NCBI GenBank assembly: GCA_022316685.1
Contig: JAKJHU010000082.1
Location: forward strand, 3,038,001-3,102,000
DNA length: 64,000 nt
Direction of reading: 5' to 3'
DNA from: Progne subis subis
Taxonomy: Eukaryota; Chordata; Aves; Passeriformes; Hirundinidae
Below are positions 48,839-62,220 of the stretch, piece after piece. The stretch's first letter is position 1. The number at the start of each line of letters is the position of its first letter. Both the position numbers and the translations under genes were made by a program. The notes beneath the pieces are model-generated. The model was given only the letters and a program-made list of their open reading frames with translations. It did not search any database and had not been told where the DNA came from.

Positions 48839-51800
48839 ACCAGCACCACGTCCCCAGAACGCAGAAGGGCAGCACCCACACTGCTCCACATGCAGGGCTG
48901 CCCAACTTCACTTTGCTTTTTCTTCTCAGGTCCTCAAAGAAATGCAAACCCCAACCAAACATATTACTGCAGAGAAAATGAGCCTTTGGAGCATTCAGAG
49001 GAGCAGAGGATTTTTCAATTGGTAGCACATAACCTGAATTCAAATACCTTCGTGCAGCCTGTGAGGGAATCACGTTGCTGCATGTGTGCGGTATGGATTT
49101 TTAATACAGTGATTTGGTACTGAGGAAGCTACAATTTGATATTAGAGATGCCATGGCTTCTCACAAATGAGGTCAAGGTCAGTAATTCTGGTCACTATCT
49201 GCATTCCAGCTAGGTTTCTGCTTGTTTCAATTCACCCTGTCATTGCCTGGGACAATTGGGTAACTGTGCTGTGAAATAACATTGTTTTACCAAAAAAACC
49301 AACTGCTCCAGCACTGACAGGAACAATGGTATACTAAAATAACCTGTATAAACTACATGGTAATGAGAAGCTCTTTATAAGCAGATGATCTTATTATAAT
49401 AGAGCTTGAATATCAAGTTTCGCTAAACAGCAGCATGAGGTACGTACAAAACTCGTGTAATGCAGAATCAGTTCCAGCTGAGATCAGAGATAACAAATCT
49501 GCACATGTAGGCTGTCCAAAGCAGTACAACTCATTTGACAATAAAAAGGAGAGAAGAGCCGTGTTCCCCATCTCTCCCGATGGAGAATTTTACAGCACCG
49601 TAGCTGTACATGTCACACATGGAGCTGTGGGGCTTGTTCTCCCCTTTTAGGGAGCTGTGCTTAGAAAGAACAGGTGTCAGATGTAGGGAGAGAGAACTCA
49701 TTTCTAAGTGCATCGTGAATGACTTTGCATGGCTTCCCAAAGGAGGGAAACGAATCTGAGGACAGTGGAAAGCGGAACAGCTGAAGTGACAAGGAAGGCA
49801 CTACTGGGACCAGCAAAAGGGGAATTTGCCTGCAGTTTCCCATCACTGAGTCTTTCCCAATTGACTGAAAGCTAAGGCAGCAGCTCCATTAGTGTTTTAT
49901 AGAGTTCACAAATCAATGTGAAATTCCATATGCTTTGCTGAGACACCAGCACAAACGAGTTCAGGAGCATTTATTCACATCTACAGTGTGTATGTAAGTA
50001 CACAGAGATAGGGGCCCCTCCCCTGCCTCCCATTTGCATGAAGTCAAACAAAATTGATGTGGTATTTGGCAAGGGACGTAGGAAGATTCGCAGAGCCATG
50101 CCACTGAACTTGTCAGCTGAAGTATTTCATTCTGTTATTGGAAATCATTATTCTCACTCTCTAGAAATCTTCCTATATTTTGAGTGGTTTGTGAAGCAAA
50201 TGGAAGTGCACCAGTAAAGCCATTCAGAACATAAAGTGTCATAGCAGAAATGTAATGTGTCTTGAGAATTAAACATTGGTATTGAGCTCCTTGCCAGGTT
50301 AATCACTCTTCTGCCAGCAGCTGTATTTCATCTTTCCAAACTCTGTTAACACAGGTACACCTTCCTTCAATAATCAAACATGGAGAACACAATCTGTTTC
50401 AGCTGAAGGAAGCTCATGACTTCCAGCTCTCAGAAGTAACTCGTCGTCACCTCAGAAAGGGAAATTCTCTTTGTCTCACTCTCCCTGTGCTGACCCCAGT
50501 AGTGCCTCCCTGGTCATTTCAGCCATTCTGACTTCCACCCTCTGCTAAAAACTTCAGTGCTTTTTTTAATGCTGCGTCAGGATCAGGGAGATACATGGAA
50601 CCAGCAAAGATGGGCAGTGAAATTTAGCCAAACACAAAACAGCTGTGTACTTTCACATACTAGAGGCATAAGATGAAAACAAACCTACAAGTTGTTATGG
50701 GGGATGCTACTCAGATTTTTCCCCGACATCTTTTCGTTCCATTCCCATACGAATTCAGATGATGGGTTCATCTCCTGGAACACTTCTGAGGTAGCAGCAT
50801 TCCCATAAGCAGCACACTGATCTTGTAGGGCTGTGCTGCTCCTTGGGAGGGGCTGGATAGCTGCACAAAGGTGGAACACTCCTTTGTCACAGGCAGCATC
50901 CTGGGTCAAGCTGCTGCCTCACAAGCTTTCACCACCTTACCCTGATGAAAGGCACCTTCATTAATTTAATCACTACTGCAAGCAGCATCAGTGCATCTAA
51001 AAATAAGTCACTTGAACATGGAGAAATTTTCCAAATTCTGTATTTCTATTTCTTTTTAATAATGCTCAAGCTTGCTAACAATATGCTGCAGCACAATGGA
51101 AAACTCTCATTTATAAAATAATGTAAAATCTAACTAGTCTGTTGGAATAAGATAAGGGCTGTTTATCAACAGGAATAAAATGACTGAACTTGGAAATAAG
51201 ATGGTGGATATCCTTCATTTGCAGGCTGCACAGATGCAATTAGCAACACAAAGAAGGTATTCACCATTTCAAAAATCTTAGTGCACTGATGCATCTTACT
51301 AAAACTATCTGGAAGGAAAGGTTCTGCCTCAGAATACTATTAATTTTAAATGCACAAAATTTAAAATTCATCTCAAATGATGTATATATTCCTGATACTT
51401 GCACACAAATACATATGCTTGTACTTCTCTCTGATAAGATTTCAGTCATTTTTATTTTCTATTAAATATCTATGTAACTGACACCAACATTTTTTATCTC
51501 ACTTCATTCAGCATGCAGAGTCATTTGTAGTTCTGTACAAATACCATCTGAAGTGAGAATACAAAATAAAGCCTTTTCTCTTAATGTGAAAATTTAAAAA
51601 CTCTTTCTATAATTTATTTTCTCGTTTCTTTTCTACCAGATTGTACTTGCATTTAGTATCACTTCAGCTGAAGTACAAAGTAAATTTCTCACCCAGAGAC
51701 TCCATCTCCAGGAGAAATGTCTGTTTCCAAGATTTGTATAGCCTATTTAACATTTTTCATATTAAATCTCTCCTAGATGAATCCAGTATATTGCTCAGCA

Positions 51801-54800
51801 GTTATTGAAATTTATGAACATGTTTAAGCTTTTTCATACTGCTGTTAACCATTATGATTGCCTCCTCTAAATCTTTCATTTCATAGCTATCACTTCAGCA
51901 GACTGTTGGTGACATTCACGAATTTCTCAGATCACAGCCGTGCCCGTACTTCACATTTTGGAGTAGAGTTTTGCTTCCAAAGCCATTCCTACACTCTCTG
52001 TTTAAACTCTGGTCTAAAATCCCAAAGTACTGCAAGAGCTATGTGAGGAAAGGCGAGTCTGCCATCAGGACACTTGCACTCACTTCCCAGAAACCTGCAT
52101 TGCTTTCCTGGCAAATTTGCGAGTTCTTGACCCGCACCCCTCACCAAACACACGTGCACACAGAAACAGACAGTGGAGGAAAAATCAGAGAGGACTTGCC
52201 AGCTAGGGGAAAATGTCTTCCTCTCTCTCCACATTATAGGTTTTTTATACGTGGAGAAAGTTATCTCAAATTGCAACAGAAAGGAGAAACTCAGGTGAAA
52301 ACAATTCTGTAATCAAGTATGCAAATTCAGCCTTGCCCAAATACCAGGGCTGGATGAAGACTGACCTTTCCAAAACCCAGTTTCTGCCCTTGTTCAGGCA
52401 GCCAAGTCCAAACCTTATGAAGACGTGAACGATAAAATGAACATAAATGCTTCTCTTCCCCCTGTCTCCCCCAGTCTTTTGAGCAGGGCAGCAACCACCC
52501 CAGCACTAAAATATATTCTTGTAGCTAAACCTGCAGAGCAAACCCCTAGTCAGCACCTCTCTCTTCTTACAACGTGGGCACGCTCAGAGTTCCCAGCAAG
52601 AAAACACAGAATTTCTATGCAAAAACCATGGAGAATCCAGCAGTGATTATTGGTGACTTTTATTTGTTCTGAATGCTAGGGTTGTTTTACACCGGGGATA
52701 TACCTCGTTGATTTTCCTTCCTGAGGACTCAATTCAGACCTCAGGACTGGAATAGTTCAGAGCCCAAGAGGGCTCCTTGCTTATGGAGTAAAACACAGTT
52801 CTGCTAGAAATGCTAACAACTCTGAACACTCTGGGTTTAGGCATGATTTATAATTCTTCCCAGCCTCACCACCCCTTACAGTAACGCTTAACTTTTCCTG
52901 GTTATAAACAGTGGTGAATCAGCATTGCAAGAAAAATTAAGTCTCAAATTTATTTTAAAGGTTAAACTCCATGCTAACAGGTCTGTCCCATTAATTGCTT
53001 AATGATATTAAAACCGCACTATTTTTCACGAGAACATTTTCCATTTTTTCTTGTTATGTCACACTGATGTTTAATTAAAACAAGTTTTAATAAGGTAATT
53101 TTTTTCACCCAGATTCCTTGCAAGAGCAATTACTATTTGCTCCAGCTCATTTAACCATAAGCTCGGTGGGAAGGGGAAGCAGAGACCCTGCAGTGAAAGG
53201 ACAGGGCGCAGCTGCTCTGTTCTGCCCAGACTTGGAAGGATGGCTCATTCTGTTAATCTTTAAAAGCGTGAAGATTTAGAGGAAATTCAACTGGCACGAG
53301 TATTTGCTGAATTAGGAAGTATCGATATTTTTTACAGTTTACTCTTTTCCTAGATATGGTCATTTCCTGAGTGGTCATTTCCTTTCACAAAAGTAAATAA
53401 TTTACTTAGATGTTAGAAGTTCACCTCTTTGAGGAATCTTTACTGATCAGGCACTTCTCTTAGGCCTTAATAAAGAAATTAAAAGGTTAGATAGAGTAGG
53501 CAGGTGACATGATAATTTTAGAAAGTGAACACCTTGCTTCAGCTTTCAGCAACAATCACAATGAAAGAAAGAATTAACTTAGCACAACTTTCTACCATAA
53601 CATTTATATGGGATAAGTTAAAGCAGTATTAATTGCAAAGTGAAGATCACTGTTTTGAGAAGTCACCCACTTGGATCTGTTTCCCACGGAAACTGAGGAC
53701 TCATAAAAATAAACGTGGGAAAAAAATTGCCTCTTGCTAAGCACTTAAAAAAGGTTTCTAATTTTTACTTAGTTATTGAAGATTGCTAAATACAGTACGC
53801 AGACAGGCACTCGGGCCCCAAATTTACTTTAGATACATATTTAAATTGAAGTTTTGCTTAAACAAATTTGTACATCAATGGCTATAGGCTGAATACACTT
53901 ATTAGAGGAGTCAAATTTCTGAATAGAAAACTTCTTGTAGGAAACCTCTAACCTACTTGTCAGCTAGAAAAGAGCTATGAACAACATTTGTGATTCTGCT
54001 TCAGAAGGATGTTATGTTTTGCAAGACCCTGGCCACCTCCACTTCCTAATCATCATTCCTCACACCCAGCATGAAATCATTGATTGCCAGGTAGAGCCTT
54101 TCACAATCTCACACTGCTGATTCGTCAGCCATGGGATGAACCAAGTGACTGTGTGAGAATTCTCACGTGGTAAACAATGAAAATGGGGTTTTATTTATAA
54201 TAATAATAGAAGCACAAAAATCTATTGAGTTTTTCCAGTTTAAAATAGCTTGTTTTACTCAACATCAGGAAAGGAAGGAGACTTATTTTACCACATCAAT
54301 CTCAAACCATAATTTATTACATGCTTGTTTGATTTTCCCAAGTTAGTATAATTACATGCTGTTGCTTCTAAATACAATTTAAGGAAAGGTAGGTATCAAA
54401 AAATACCCACACATTCTGATTCATTGGTATGCTATGCAGCCAAAAACTTGTAGAAGCTGTTAATGATACATGAATTATGTATGCTACAGCTCAATATAAC
54501 ATTTGGTGTGATTTAAACAGCATGAACTTTTAGTGAAAGTCATTTTGATTCTGTGATGTATTACACTTCCAAAACCCTTAGCAGGAGGTGGGAATTGAAT
54601 GATGTTCTCTGAAAGCTTTTATTTGTTAAGCATACACAATGCAGCTGCAACTAGATCCTAAATAATGGCAAGGAGAGAAATGGAAGACCTGATATAAAAT
54701 TAGGTTGCTGCACAACTTGATTCTGAGGGTGTCACTGGCGGAATGGGAAGCAGGAAGGGGGAAGAAAAGAGACAGGAATCACCATTCCCCTTTTTCTCTG

Positions 54801-57800
54801 GAGCAGCTGCGCTTGCAGCTACCCCAGCAATACTTGTAATTTCATCACTGATCGCCTGAACTTTTCCCTCTGCACCACCAACCAGCTGGCTCTCAGTGCC
54901 GTGGTCAGGCTGCCAGCAATCACCAGGTGAAAAAGCCATCCAGGGGCTTACAAGGAGTGAAAAAGGGATTTGCCTAAGTACATCCCTCATTTTTAAAAAC
55001 TTAGATGCAAGAAATAAATAAATTTAAAAAAAATTAAAATTTGGACAGAGGGCCTTTATTTTCCCTTTCTCTTTAAGATGCCCAAGATTGTCTGGAAATA
55101 ATTTAAATACATCTGGACATGATAGCACCCATTTCTGATGCCCAAGGAAAGCTTTAAGCAACAGCCTGTTTCTCACATAAGTATCTTCAGCAATCCTTCA
55201 GAGGAAACTATTATTAAGATTTACAAAATGTGTCCACGGACAAAAATGCTTCTTTATAACTCTATTACTGCCAAGTGTGGGTTTATTACTGTGGTATCAT
55301 GAAACAGCCTTTTCAGCACAAATCCCAAAACAGGGACCCATTTTATGAAACTTTAAATATTTCAAAGTACAGGAGTTTCTCTCCTTACTGTAATATTTTG
55401 TAATTTCTTTTCAACAGCATTTAGCATTGGCCAACCTGCTCTGTAAGGTATTAAATAGAAACTTGCCAGTGACAGGGTAGTAGGTACAGGAACAGCCCAT
55501 ACCATAGTCTGAAAACCTTGTCTTGGGACTAGCAGGCAAGGACAAAAAACAGGCTCTGCCCCTGTTTTATGAGTGGAAACACAAGCTGTCTCCACATCAC
55601 TTTAAAAACTTGTAATTTATCAGAGAAATAAGTGAGATCTGTCATGCCACTCACTAGCTTTGACAAATAATCTACCTCACCGTACAAAAGCTTAAATTTA
55701 CTCATAACATAAGATCACTGTTTCAGGGTTGGGTTGAAACATACAGAGGGGTTTTCTGACTGAATTAATCCCTCCTTCTGGAGACAGAAGTGTAAAGGTT
55801 ATGATTTTGTTGCCAGGTATTTATAAACTGCCTCAAAGCACGATGCCAAAGTTATCAGTTACCTCTCACACCTGCCCCTAACAAGGGAAACCTCTTTTAA
55901 TCCTGAAAACAAGCAATAATCAGGAAACTACTGGGGGTTTTATATGAGGGATAACATTTCTTCAGCAGAAGCTCCTAGGACTTGACCACTGAGTACAGTG
56001 TGATAAAAACAGCACCTACAATTATCTGTCTACTAGAAACAGGATTATAGTCCCAAAAGACAGGATGGCACAGAACCTCACTCAATAAAATGAAGTGAAA
56101 AAATAATTCAGGTCTAAGCTCTCTGGGCCTAGAAGTGTTTGGCTATGCTCTGTGGAAAGGACACTTCTCTAATGCCTTAGGTACACACTTCAGAAAATCT
56201 TCCAAGATTTTTTTTTTTCCAGACACACAGATCATCAATTGAAAGATTAAAATGTGCATACAATTACTTGCTCTACACACAGAAAGAATTACAGGGAAGA
56301 TTTATAAAATCAAATCAATATGAGCACAAGTAGATGTCAAAGAGAATCAGAGTAGCTGGTTGTACTGTTCAAAGAAAATAGAAATTCACCTGAGTGTGCT
56401 TAGTCTCAGCATACTCAGTAAAGGTTTCAGGCTTCATTTCGTGCAAATGCTTGAGGCATATTTGCAAGGGGTGGTGTGTTCAGCAAAGGCATAAGAGCAC
56501 CTGGTCTGGAGACACAATTATTTCTCATAGCAAAGGTTCTGTTTTGCCACACTCTAATCATCAGAAGATACAGCTTCTCAGATACAAAGCTCATGCTGCA
56601 CTTGCCTGCTTCTAGAAAGCAAGAAAAACAACTACTTCGGGAAGAATTTTCAAGATTTCAGAAGCTTTCTTGTGCTGTATCTCCCGTGACACTGTTTATG
56701 GACTCTGAATTGAGTCCTTCTGTTTCAATGACTCACTTTCCAAACTGAACTCATCCAAAGAGAATCAAAATTGTCATTGCTAATATTTTGGTCCTCTCCA
56801 AGAGAAAAGCAATTTAACAGTAATCCTCAGTCCATTACAGACTAGTACACTCTACCTGCTATTCTGAAAGAACATGCCAATTAGGCTCTTGGCTTGTTAA
56901 ATTAATACATTTTTATTCTGACCATGCAGAAATAGGAAGAAATAAAAGATTCATAGGACACAAAGATACAATTGATTAGCAATTGCACTGTTTGCCAGGG
57001 TGATTCACACAGTAGATGCATCACACTCATGACTTGGAATCTTCTTTTATTAGAGCTGAATCTTGTTCACATTGGCCAGACTTCTTCAAAAATTCAGTCA
57101 AGTTTGTATTAAAACCCCTGATTTTAAACAGATATGTATCTCTAGATATATACTGTAGTCATAGTATATAGTCACAGAGTCATTAGTATATGTAACAACT
57201 ACAACTTTTTCAGGTTAGCTCATTAAAAATTGGCATGTTGAGTTAGAGACCCATCATCCTGAAAAGCACATGCCTTATACTTAATTTTAGAGATCCTGTA
57301 ATAAAAAGTAAATGAAGTGTGTGATTTTTGAAAGGTGTCCTTATACAGAAAGCATTTTTTTTTTTTCCTGAAGGCAGTGGAGCAGAGGGCAAAGACAGCT
57401 GGACAGAGCAAGAGGAGATGGTGGTGAGGGACGTGATCCATCCAGACCCTGCGAGATGCAAATTCCAAACCTGTGTTTACAAAAGCCAGAGTCCAACATT
57501 GTTACCCTAAGAACAGGAAGGAAATGTTCTTTACCCTGCATGGGTGGATGTACCAATTTCTGTGAATGTAGTTGCCAATACAGGGGAACGCTCCAAACTC
57601 GTTGGTTGCATGTTGTTACCACAGGATTTATCCAGACAGCTGCAGTGCCAGTGATTCACTCAATTATATAAATCATTCCTTCCCAGGGTGAGACTGAACT
57701 CAGAACTCCTTCTATCCAAGGATTGATGCTGTCAGTTCACTCCAGATTAGGATGGAGTCTGTCAAGGTATCTAACACACAGAAAAACTCACAAAAAAAGA

Positions 57801-58029
57801 GAATAGTACTGACTATGGCAGCATTCCCCACTGGGCCTCATGAAAGGAGAGATTTCTCCTTTGTTTTGTTAAGTCATAGCATTCTAAACATAACATGCTC
57901 AGTAACAGGACTTGAGATGCGGTAAATGAAGGGGCCAAAATCATTAAAAATACAGACATCTCATCTGCAGCAGCATACAAATGTAACTACTGCCATGATG
58001 GGTTATTACAGTGACAGTAGTCACAACTG

Positions 58030-58113
58030 GAAAAAAAAAAAAAAAAGAAGAAAATTATTTTATTGATTTTCCTTTCTCCTAATACAAACTTTTTTTTTTT
58101 TTTTTTTTTTTTT
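58030..58113. repeat. Paired poly(A) and poly(T) tracts
   Basis: A run of about 17 A near 58030-58047 is followed 40 bases later by about 24 T at 58090-58113. Together they could form a hairpin. Confidence 0.85.
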
Positions 58114-59402
58114 GCAAAACCACTCAGTTCAGAAAAAGAAAAGAAAAACACATTCTCACTTGCTTTTTAAAAAGGAAGAATTGGAGTTTTGACATTTTTT
58201 TCTCCTGAATTTTCTTCTTCATCTTAGTGCAATAAAAATTCTGCAGGAGCTGTTTTCTTCCCATTCTCCTTCCCATTCTCCTCCTTCTGTCTCAGCTTTT
58301 CCATTTTCAAAGCTTTGCCAGCTTCAATAAGTTAGTGGCAGAAGGCAGAATTTCATTTCTCTTTTGTCCCTAACTTTTCCAAAGCTGGAGAAGTTTTGCA
58401 ATGTATGTAGGAGACCAGGGAGGGGAAAAAAAAGCTTGTCTGAATCCTTTGGTTTGTGTTTTGAAATTCTGTTTCTTTCTTATTTATCTAAAACTGAAGT
58501 TGAAAAAGATCTGTTAACTCAAAAATGCATGTGTTGAGCTTTGGGTGGAGGAGGAGCACGATGGAAGCAGCAGAGCATTTGCTACAGAACAAAGCCAGGG
58601 AGAAACCTCATCCAAAGATCAGGAAAAGGCTTTTCTTTTTGCTCCCATCCTGTCACCAGAGGTACAAATGAATGTCATCAGTTTTGTTTCTGAGGGATGC
58701 TTGAAGCATTGACAACAACCTGGAAGAGCTACTAGATGTGAGACAAGTGTATGAAATTAGAAAATATAGAAACTCGTGGAAGACAGCCAAAGCTCTTCCT
58801 TCTACTGTTTCCTGTTCAGTAAGTGGAGAAAGGCAAGTTTTGTTATAAAGGTGATCTCAACTCAGCCAGACATCTGTTTATCTGTTTTAGGAGAGGATAA
58901 AGCAGTTTTGGAAGATGTCCCTTCTCTCACTGGAAAATCAAAGCTAAAAACCTAAATTGAGGTTGTTGAAGTTACCCAGAGTAAATCCTACTCCAAATGG
59001 CAAAATGAAGAGAACACAATATGGCAGAGGTATTCCTGTCACTGACAGCTAAGTATTGACTCCTGGAGAAAAAAAACGAGGGAATTGAGTTTGCCTGTAG
59101 CTGTGTTCTGCATTTCCCTGCCGGCTGTTAATGGGAGGACAGTGCTTTCAGACAGTTGTTCCACTGGGAGATCGTCTCAGGGGAAAGGATGGGGGACATG
59201 CTTCTGCCTAGGCTTCAGAAAAAATGACCTCTAAGAAAAGAAGTTTGTTGGATGTATTGGAAATATAAAGACAGTTGGAAAAGTCTACTAAAAGCTTTGC
59301 TCTCCCTCTTTTCTATTAATATTTCTTCCTCGTCCTCCTTCCCTACTTCATCCTTATAGCAGGCCAGAAACCAAAATAAACCTGCAAGCCCTTAAATACT
59401 TC

Positions 59403-59406
<4 letters not shown>

Positions 59407-59437
<31 letters not shown>
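59407..59437. repeat. Poly(T) tract, about 31 bases
   Basis: The longest homopolymer in the window. No retroposed body is visible on its right side (plus), so a processed pseudogene on minus is not supported. Confidence 0.95.
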
Positions 59438-59441
<4 letters not shown>

Positions 59442-60120
59442 AGAGTTATTGTAATTAAATCCATGATTTTCATTGCTGTGGAGAAAATAAAACCGTTCTA
59501 CTCTTTCTGTCGCTCTGTTCTCATCCAAATCTGGGGCACAACCTGCATTTCACAGCTGGGGAGTGTGGGTGGGCAGCAGCTCAGCAGCCTGGGAGCAACA
59601 GGAAAACAAACACTCAAGGAGGCATTCACACAGGAGCACCTGTGCTGTCCAGGTCACTGGGACTGCCCTTAGACTGTTGACCCAAAGCTGCCAAACAGAA
59701 CAGCAGGTCACAGGAAAAAGCAGGGATTGAAAGCTGGAGAAGCAAAGCTAGCGACTCTACAGGTGAAAAGAAAACTGCTCTCATGCTGTGCCTGGGGCTG
59801 AATTCTGTGGAGAAAAAAGGCTACAAAGTGCCTGGAAACTAAGAAAAAGCTCCTCATCCAATTCTAATACGCTGTGTCTGTGCAACAAGAACTCAAAGCT
59901 TCTTACAAAAGTGCTCCCCAGAGGAAGCAGAGCAATCCCAAAGCCATACACACCCCACACAAGCCCCCTTGGGGATGCAGTTAATCTGATGAAACCTAAA
60001 AACACTGCACCAAATAAAGGTCAGTGTGTTCATAAATGGAGCATGATGGGGACCCAGCCAGGTGTCTTTCTTGACAGAGGCTCCCCCAAAGCCAGGGTGG
60101 GGTGAGCACCCCGTGTACGG

Positions 60121-60444
60121 GCAGCCCTGGAGCAGCACAGAGCTCACACACAGCCAGGTCACACAGCTTGGTCACACCCAGAGCTGCACAGTGACCTCCT
60201 GGCAACCCTGGAGCAGCACAGAGCTCACACACAGCCAGGTCACACAGCCAGGTCACACCTAGAGCTGCACAGTGACCTCCTGGCAGCCCTGGAGCAGCAC
60301 CAAGCTCCCACACAGCCAGGTCACACAGCTTGGTGTCACCCAGAGCTGCACAGTGACCTCCTGGCAGCCCTGGAGCAGAACAGAGCTCCCACACAGCCAG
60401 GTCACACAGCTTGGTGTCACCCAGAGCTGCACAGTGACCTCCTG
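60121..60444. repeat. 81-bp minisatellite, 4 copies
   Basis: Units start GCAGCCCTGGAGCAGCACAG at 60121, 60202, 60283 and 60364, an exact 81-base period with a few substitutions per unit. Because 81 is divisible by three, a minus-strand frame (59996-60601, 201 codons) reads through all four as 27-residue repeats such as GGHCAALGDTKLCDLAVWEL followed by seven more residues. Differences between units are largely non-conservative (Asp/Val, Lys/Trp, Trp/Cys, Cys/Gly), which argues against protein constraint. The array is more GC-rich than its flanks. Confidence 0.93.
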
Positions 60445-62160
60445 CTGAACCTTCCCTCAAGGCTTCAAGAGAATTGCACTTCCTACAGCATTTTAAGATC
60501 TCCTCTAATAACCCATCTACAAAATCCCAATCTTTTCCCACCCCCTCTTTTTTGTATTTACGTGGAAAGGCAGACAACATTGTGGGAAAAACTGAACACA
60601 AACCAGAGTATGATGCTGTGGGAAAGCACTGGGATTCTTCAACACAATGTCAAGGAATTTGATACGCCCCATGGGTTTGGAAAAACATTACACATCTCTC
60701 AGAATAAAAGGCTTTGCCTTGGTAGTTATGTGGACAGCGTTGACCAGTGCTCCACAAAGGTGCAAAGAACTCACAAGCTGTCCTGGAGACAATGGTATTT
60801 CTTCCACTGAACTCTTGAGAAAAGCCAGATCAAAGTTACATCTCCTCCACCCAGGGTGATGCCACAGAGTGACACAGCTGCAACCCCAGAGAAGCCTGGG
60901 ACCTTACACCCAGAGAAACCTGGCAGCACTGCGCCCATCCACCTCTTCTCCAGAGAGAGCCACCACACCTGTCCCAGGCTCCCCACGAACCCCAGGGACT
61001 CATCAGACCCTGCTGCAGGTCACAGCTGCCCAAAAAAGAACAGATTTCTGTTTCCATAAGTACAAGTGAGCAACTGTGGCCCCGTGCCTTTTAGCAGATG
61101 GCCAATTTACGGTTCTCCCAAGTAAAGAAGCAGATATCCTTTTCCCAAAATATCAGGGAAGTAGCAGGCTGCACAAAGGGTGTCTCATTTATTTTTTTCT
61201 TTACTATGGATGCTTTTCAAGCACAATTGCTGCACAGATAAGAAAGGAGGGAAAAGAGGGCCATTATGGTATATTGCAGCAATTAAATGCTGTCAGTAGC
61301 TTTCCTCCTGTGATACACCTCCAAAGGATGGTCAGGTTTTTTTTTGGAAAGCAAGAAGGAAGCCTCCATTGGTAAAAACTAGTCATTCTTAATGTCAGAA
61401 ATTCTGCAAACTGTAGTTGCTAAAGATTTATCCTTTATTTTTATCAAAACACTGACCTAGGTTTTGCTAGTTAGGAGGAAAAGGAGAGAAACTCAAAAAA
61501 GCCATAAAAAGTTTTGTTTTCATCTAAACAGTCATTAGAAGTCTAAGCCTCAGATGATGCATCTCAATTAATCTTGAAGTAAATACTCAAGAAACACAGG
61601 AACAAACAGCCTTTAGTCGAGGCTTTTTAGAAGCAGCAAGAGACTCTTCTCACTGCCCTCTGTCGCAGTGAGGGTGGCTGTGACACATCTTTTAGGTTCC
61701 CTGATATTCAGGGCAAATGCAGCGCTGAAAAAGGAGCAGGTGTGATGGTGTGTCCAAGAAATAAAATCACTTTGACAGGAAAATAAAATAGGGGCAGTGC
61801 CCAGAAGCCGCACACTGTAAGGACGAAACACCAAAGGCCAAATGAGGGGCGAGTGGCAGTGTATGGGCTTGGGGGTAGAGGGTTCTAGAAACATGACCAG
61901 ATATGGAACAGGGGTAACCAACAGGGGAGCAGAACCTGGGTTCATTAACGTAATCACAGCAAAGTCACCTGGGAGGAGATCTCTGTCTCGCCCGAGTTAA
62001 CAAATGCCTCCCGGGGCTTGAAGCCGAGGTGTGGGTGCCCAGGGTGAGATCTGGATGGCTCTGTGCTACTGCCAGGCTGGTGCTTGTATCTCCCCTACCC
62101 TCCAGCCCCTCAGTCCTGCTCTGCAGCCACTGCTGCTGTCCCCACAGCCTGCCAACCCCA
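60445..62160. other. Unannotated sequence, locally GC-richer
   Basis: No gene supported. A 114-codon minus frame at 61613-61957 is unrecognised. 60840-61060 has short imperfect repeats of CCCAGAGAAGCCTGG type. Confidence 0.4.
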
Positions 62161-62220
62161 CAGCTGAGGCTGTCCCCCGCAGCTGAGGCTGTCCCCCGCA
62201 GCTGAGGCTGTCCCCCGCAG
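62161..62220. repeat. 19-bp tandem repeat, 3 copies
   Basis: CAGCTGAGGCTGTCCCCCG occurs three times without mismatch at 62161-62179, 62180-62198 and 62199-62217, followed by CAG. Lies in a short GC-rich patch. Confidence 0.95.

Larger units (their letters stand above)
48844..60120. other. 11.3 kb without supported genes
   Basis: AT-rich. Simple items include poly(A) near 58030-58047, poly(T) at 58090-58113 and 59407-59437, and a 12-base CATTCTCCTTCC duplication near 58258-58283. No LTR, CR1 or coding exon was recognised. Confidence 0.5.

Noticed and set aside
59407..59437. Poly(T) as the tail of a processed pseudogene on minus
   Set aside because: No spliced-gene-like or coding sequence is visible next to it on the expected side, and no flanking duplication was found.
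60062..60262. Plus-strand ORFs across the 81-bp repeat
   Set aside because: They are shadows of the repeat and end within it; no motif is present.
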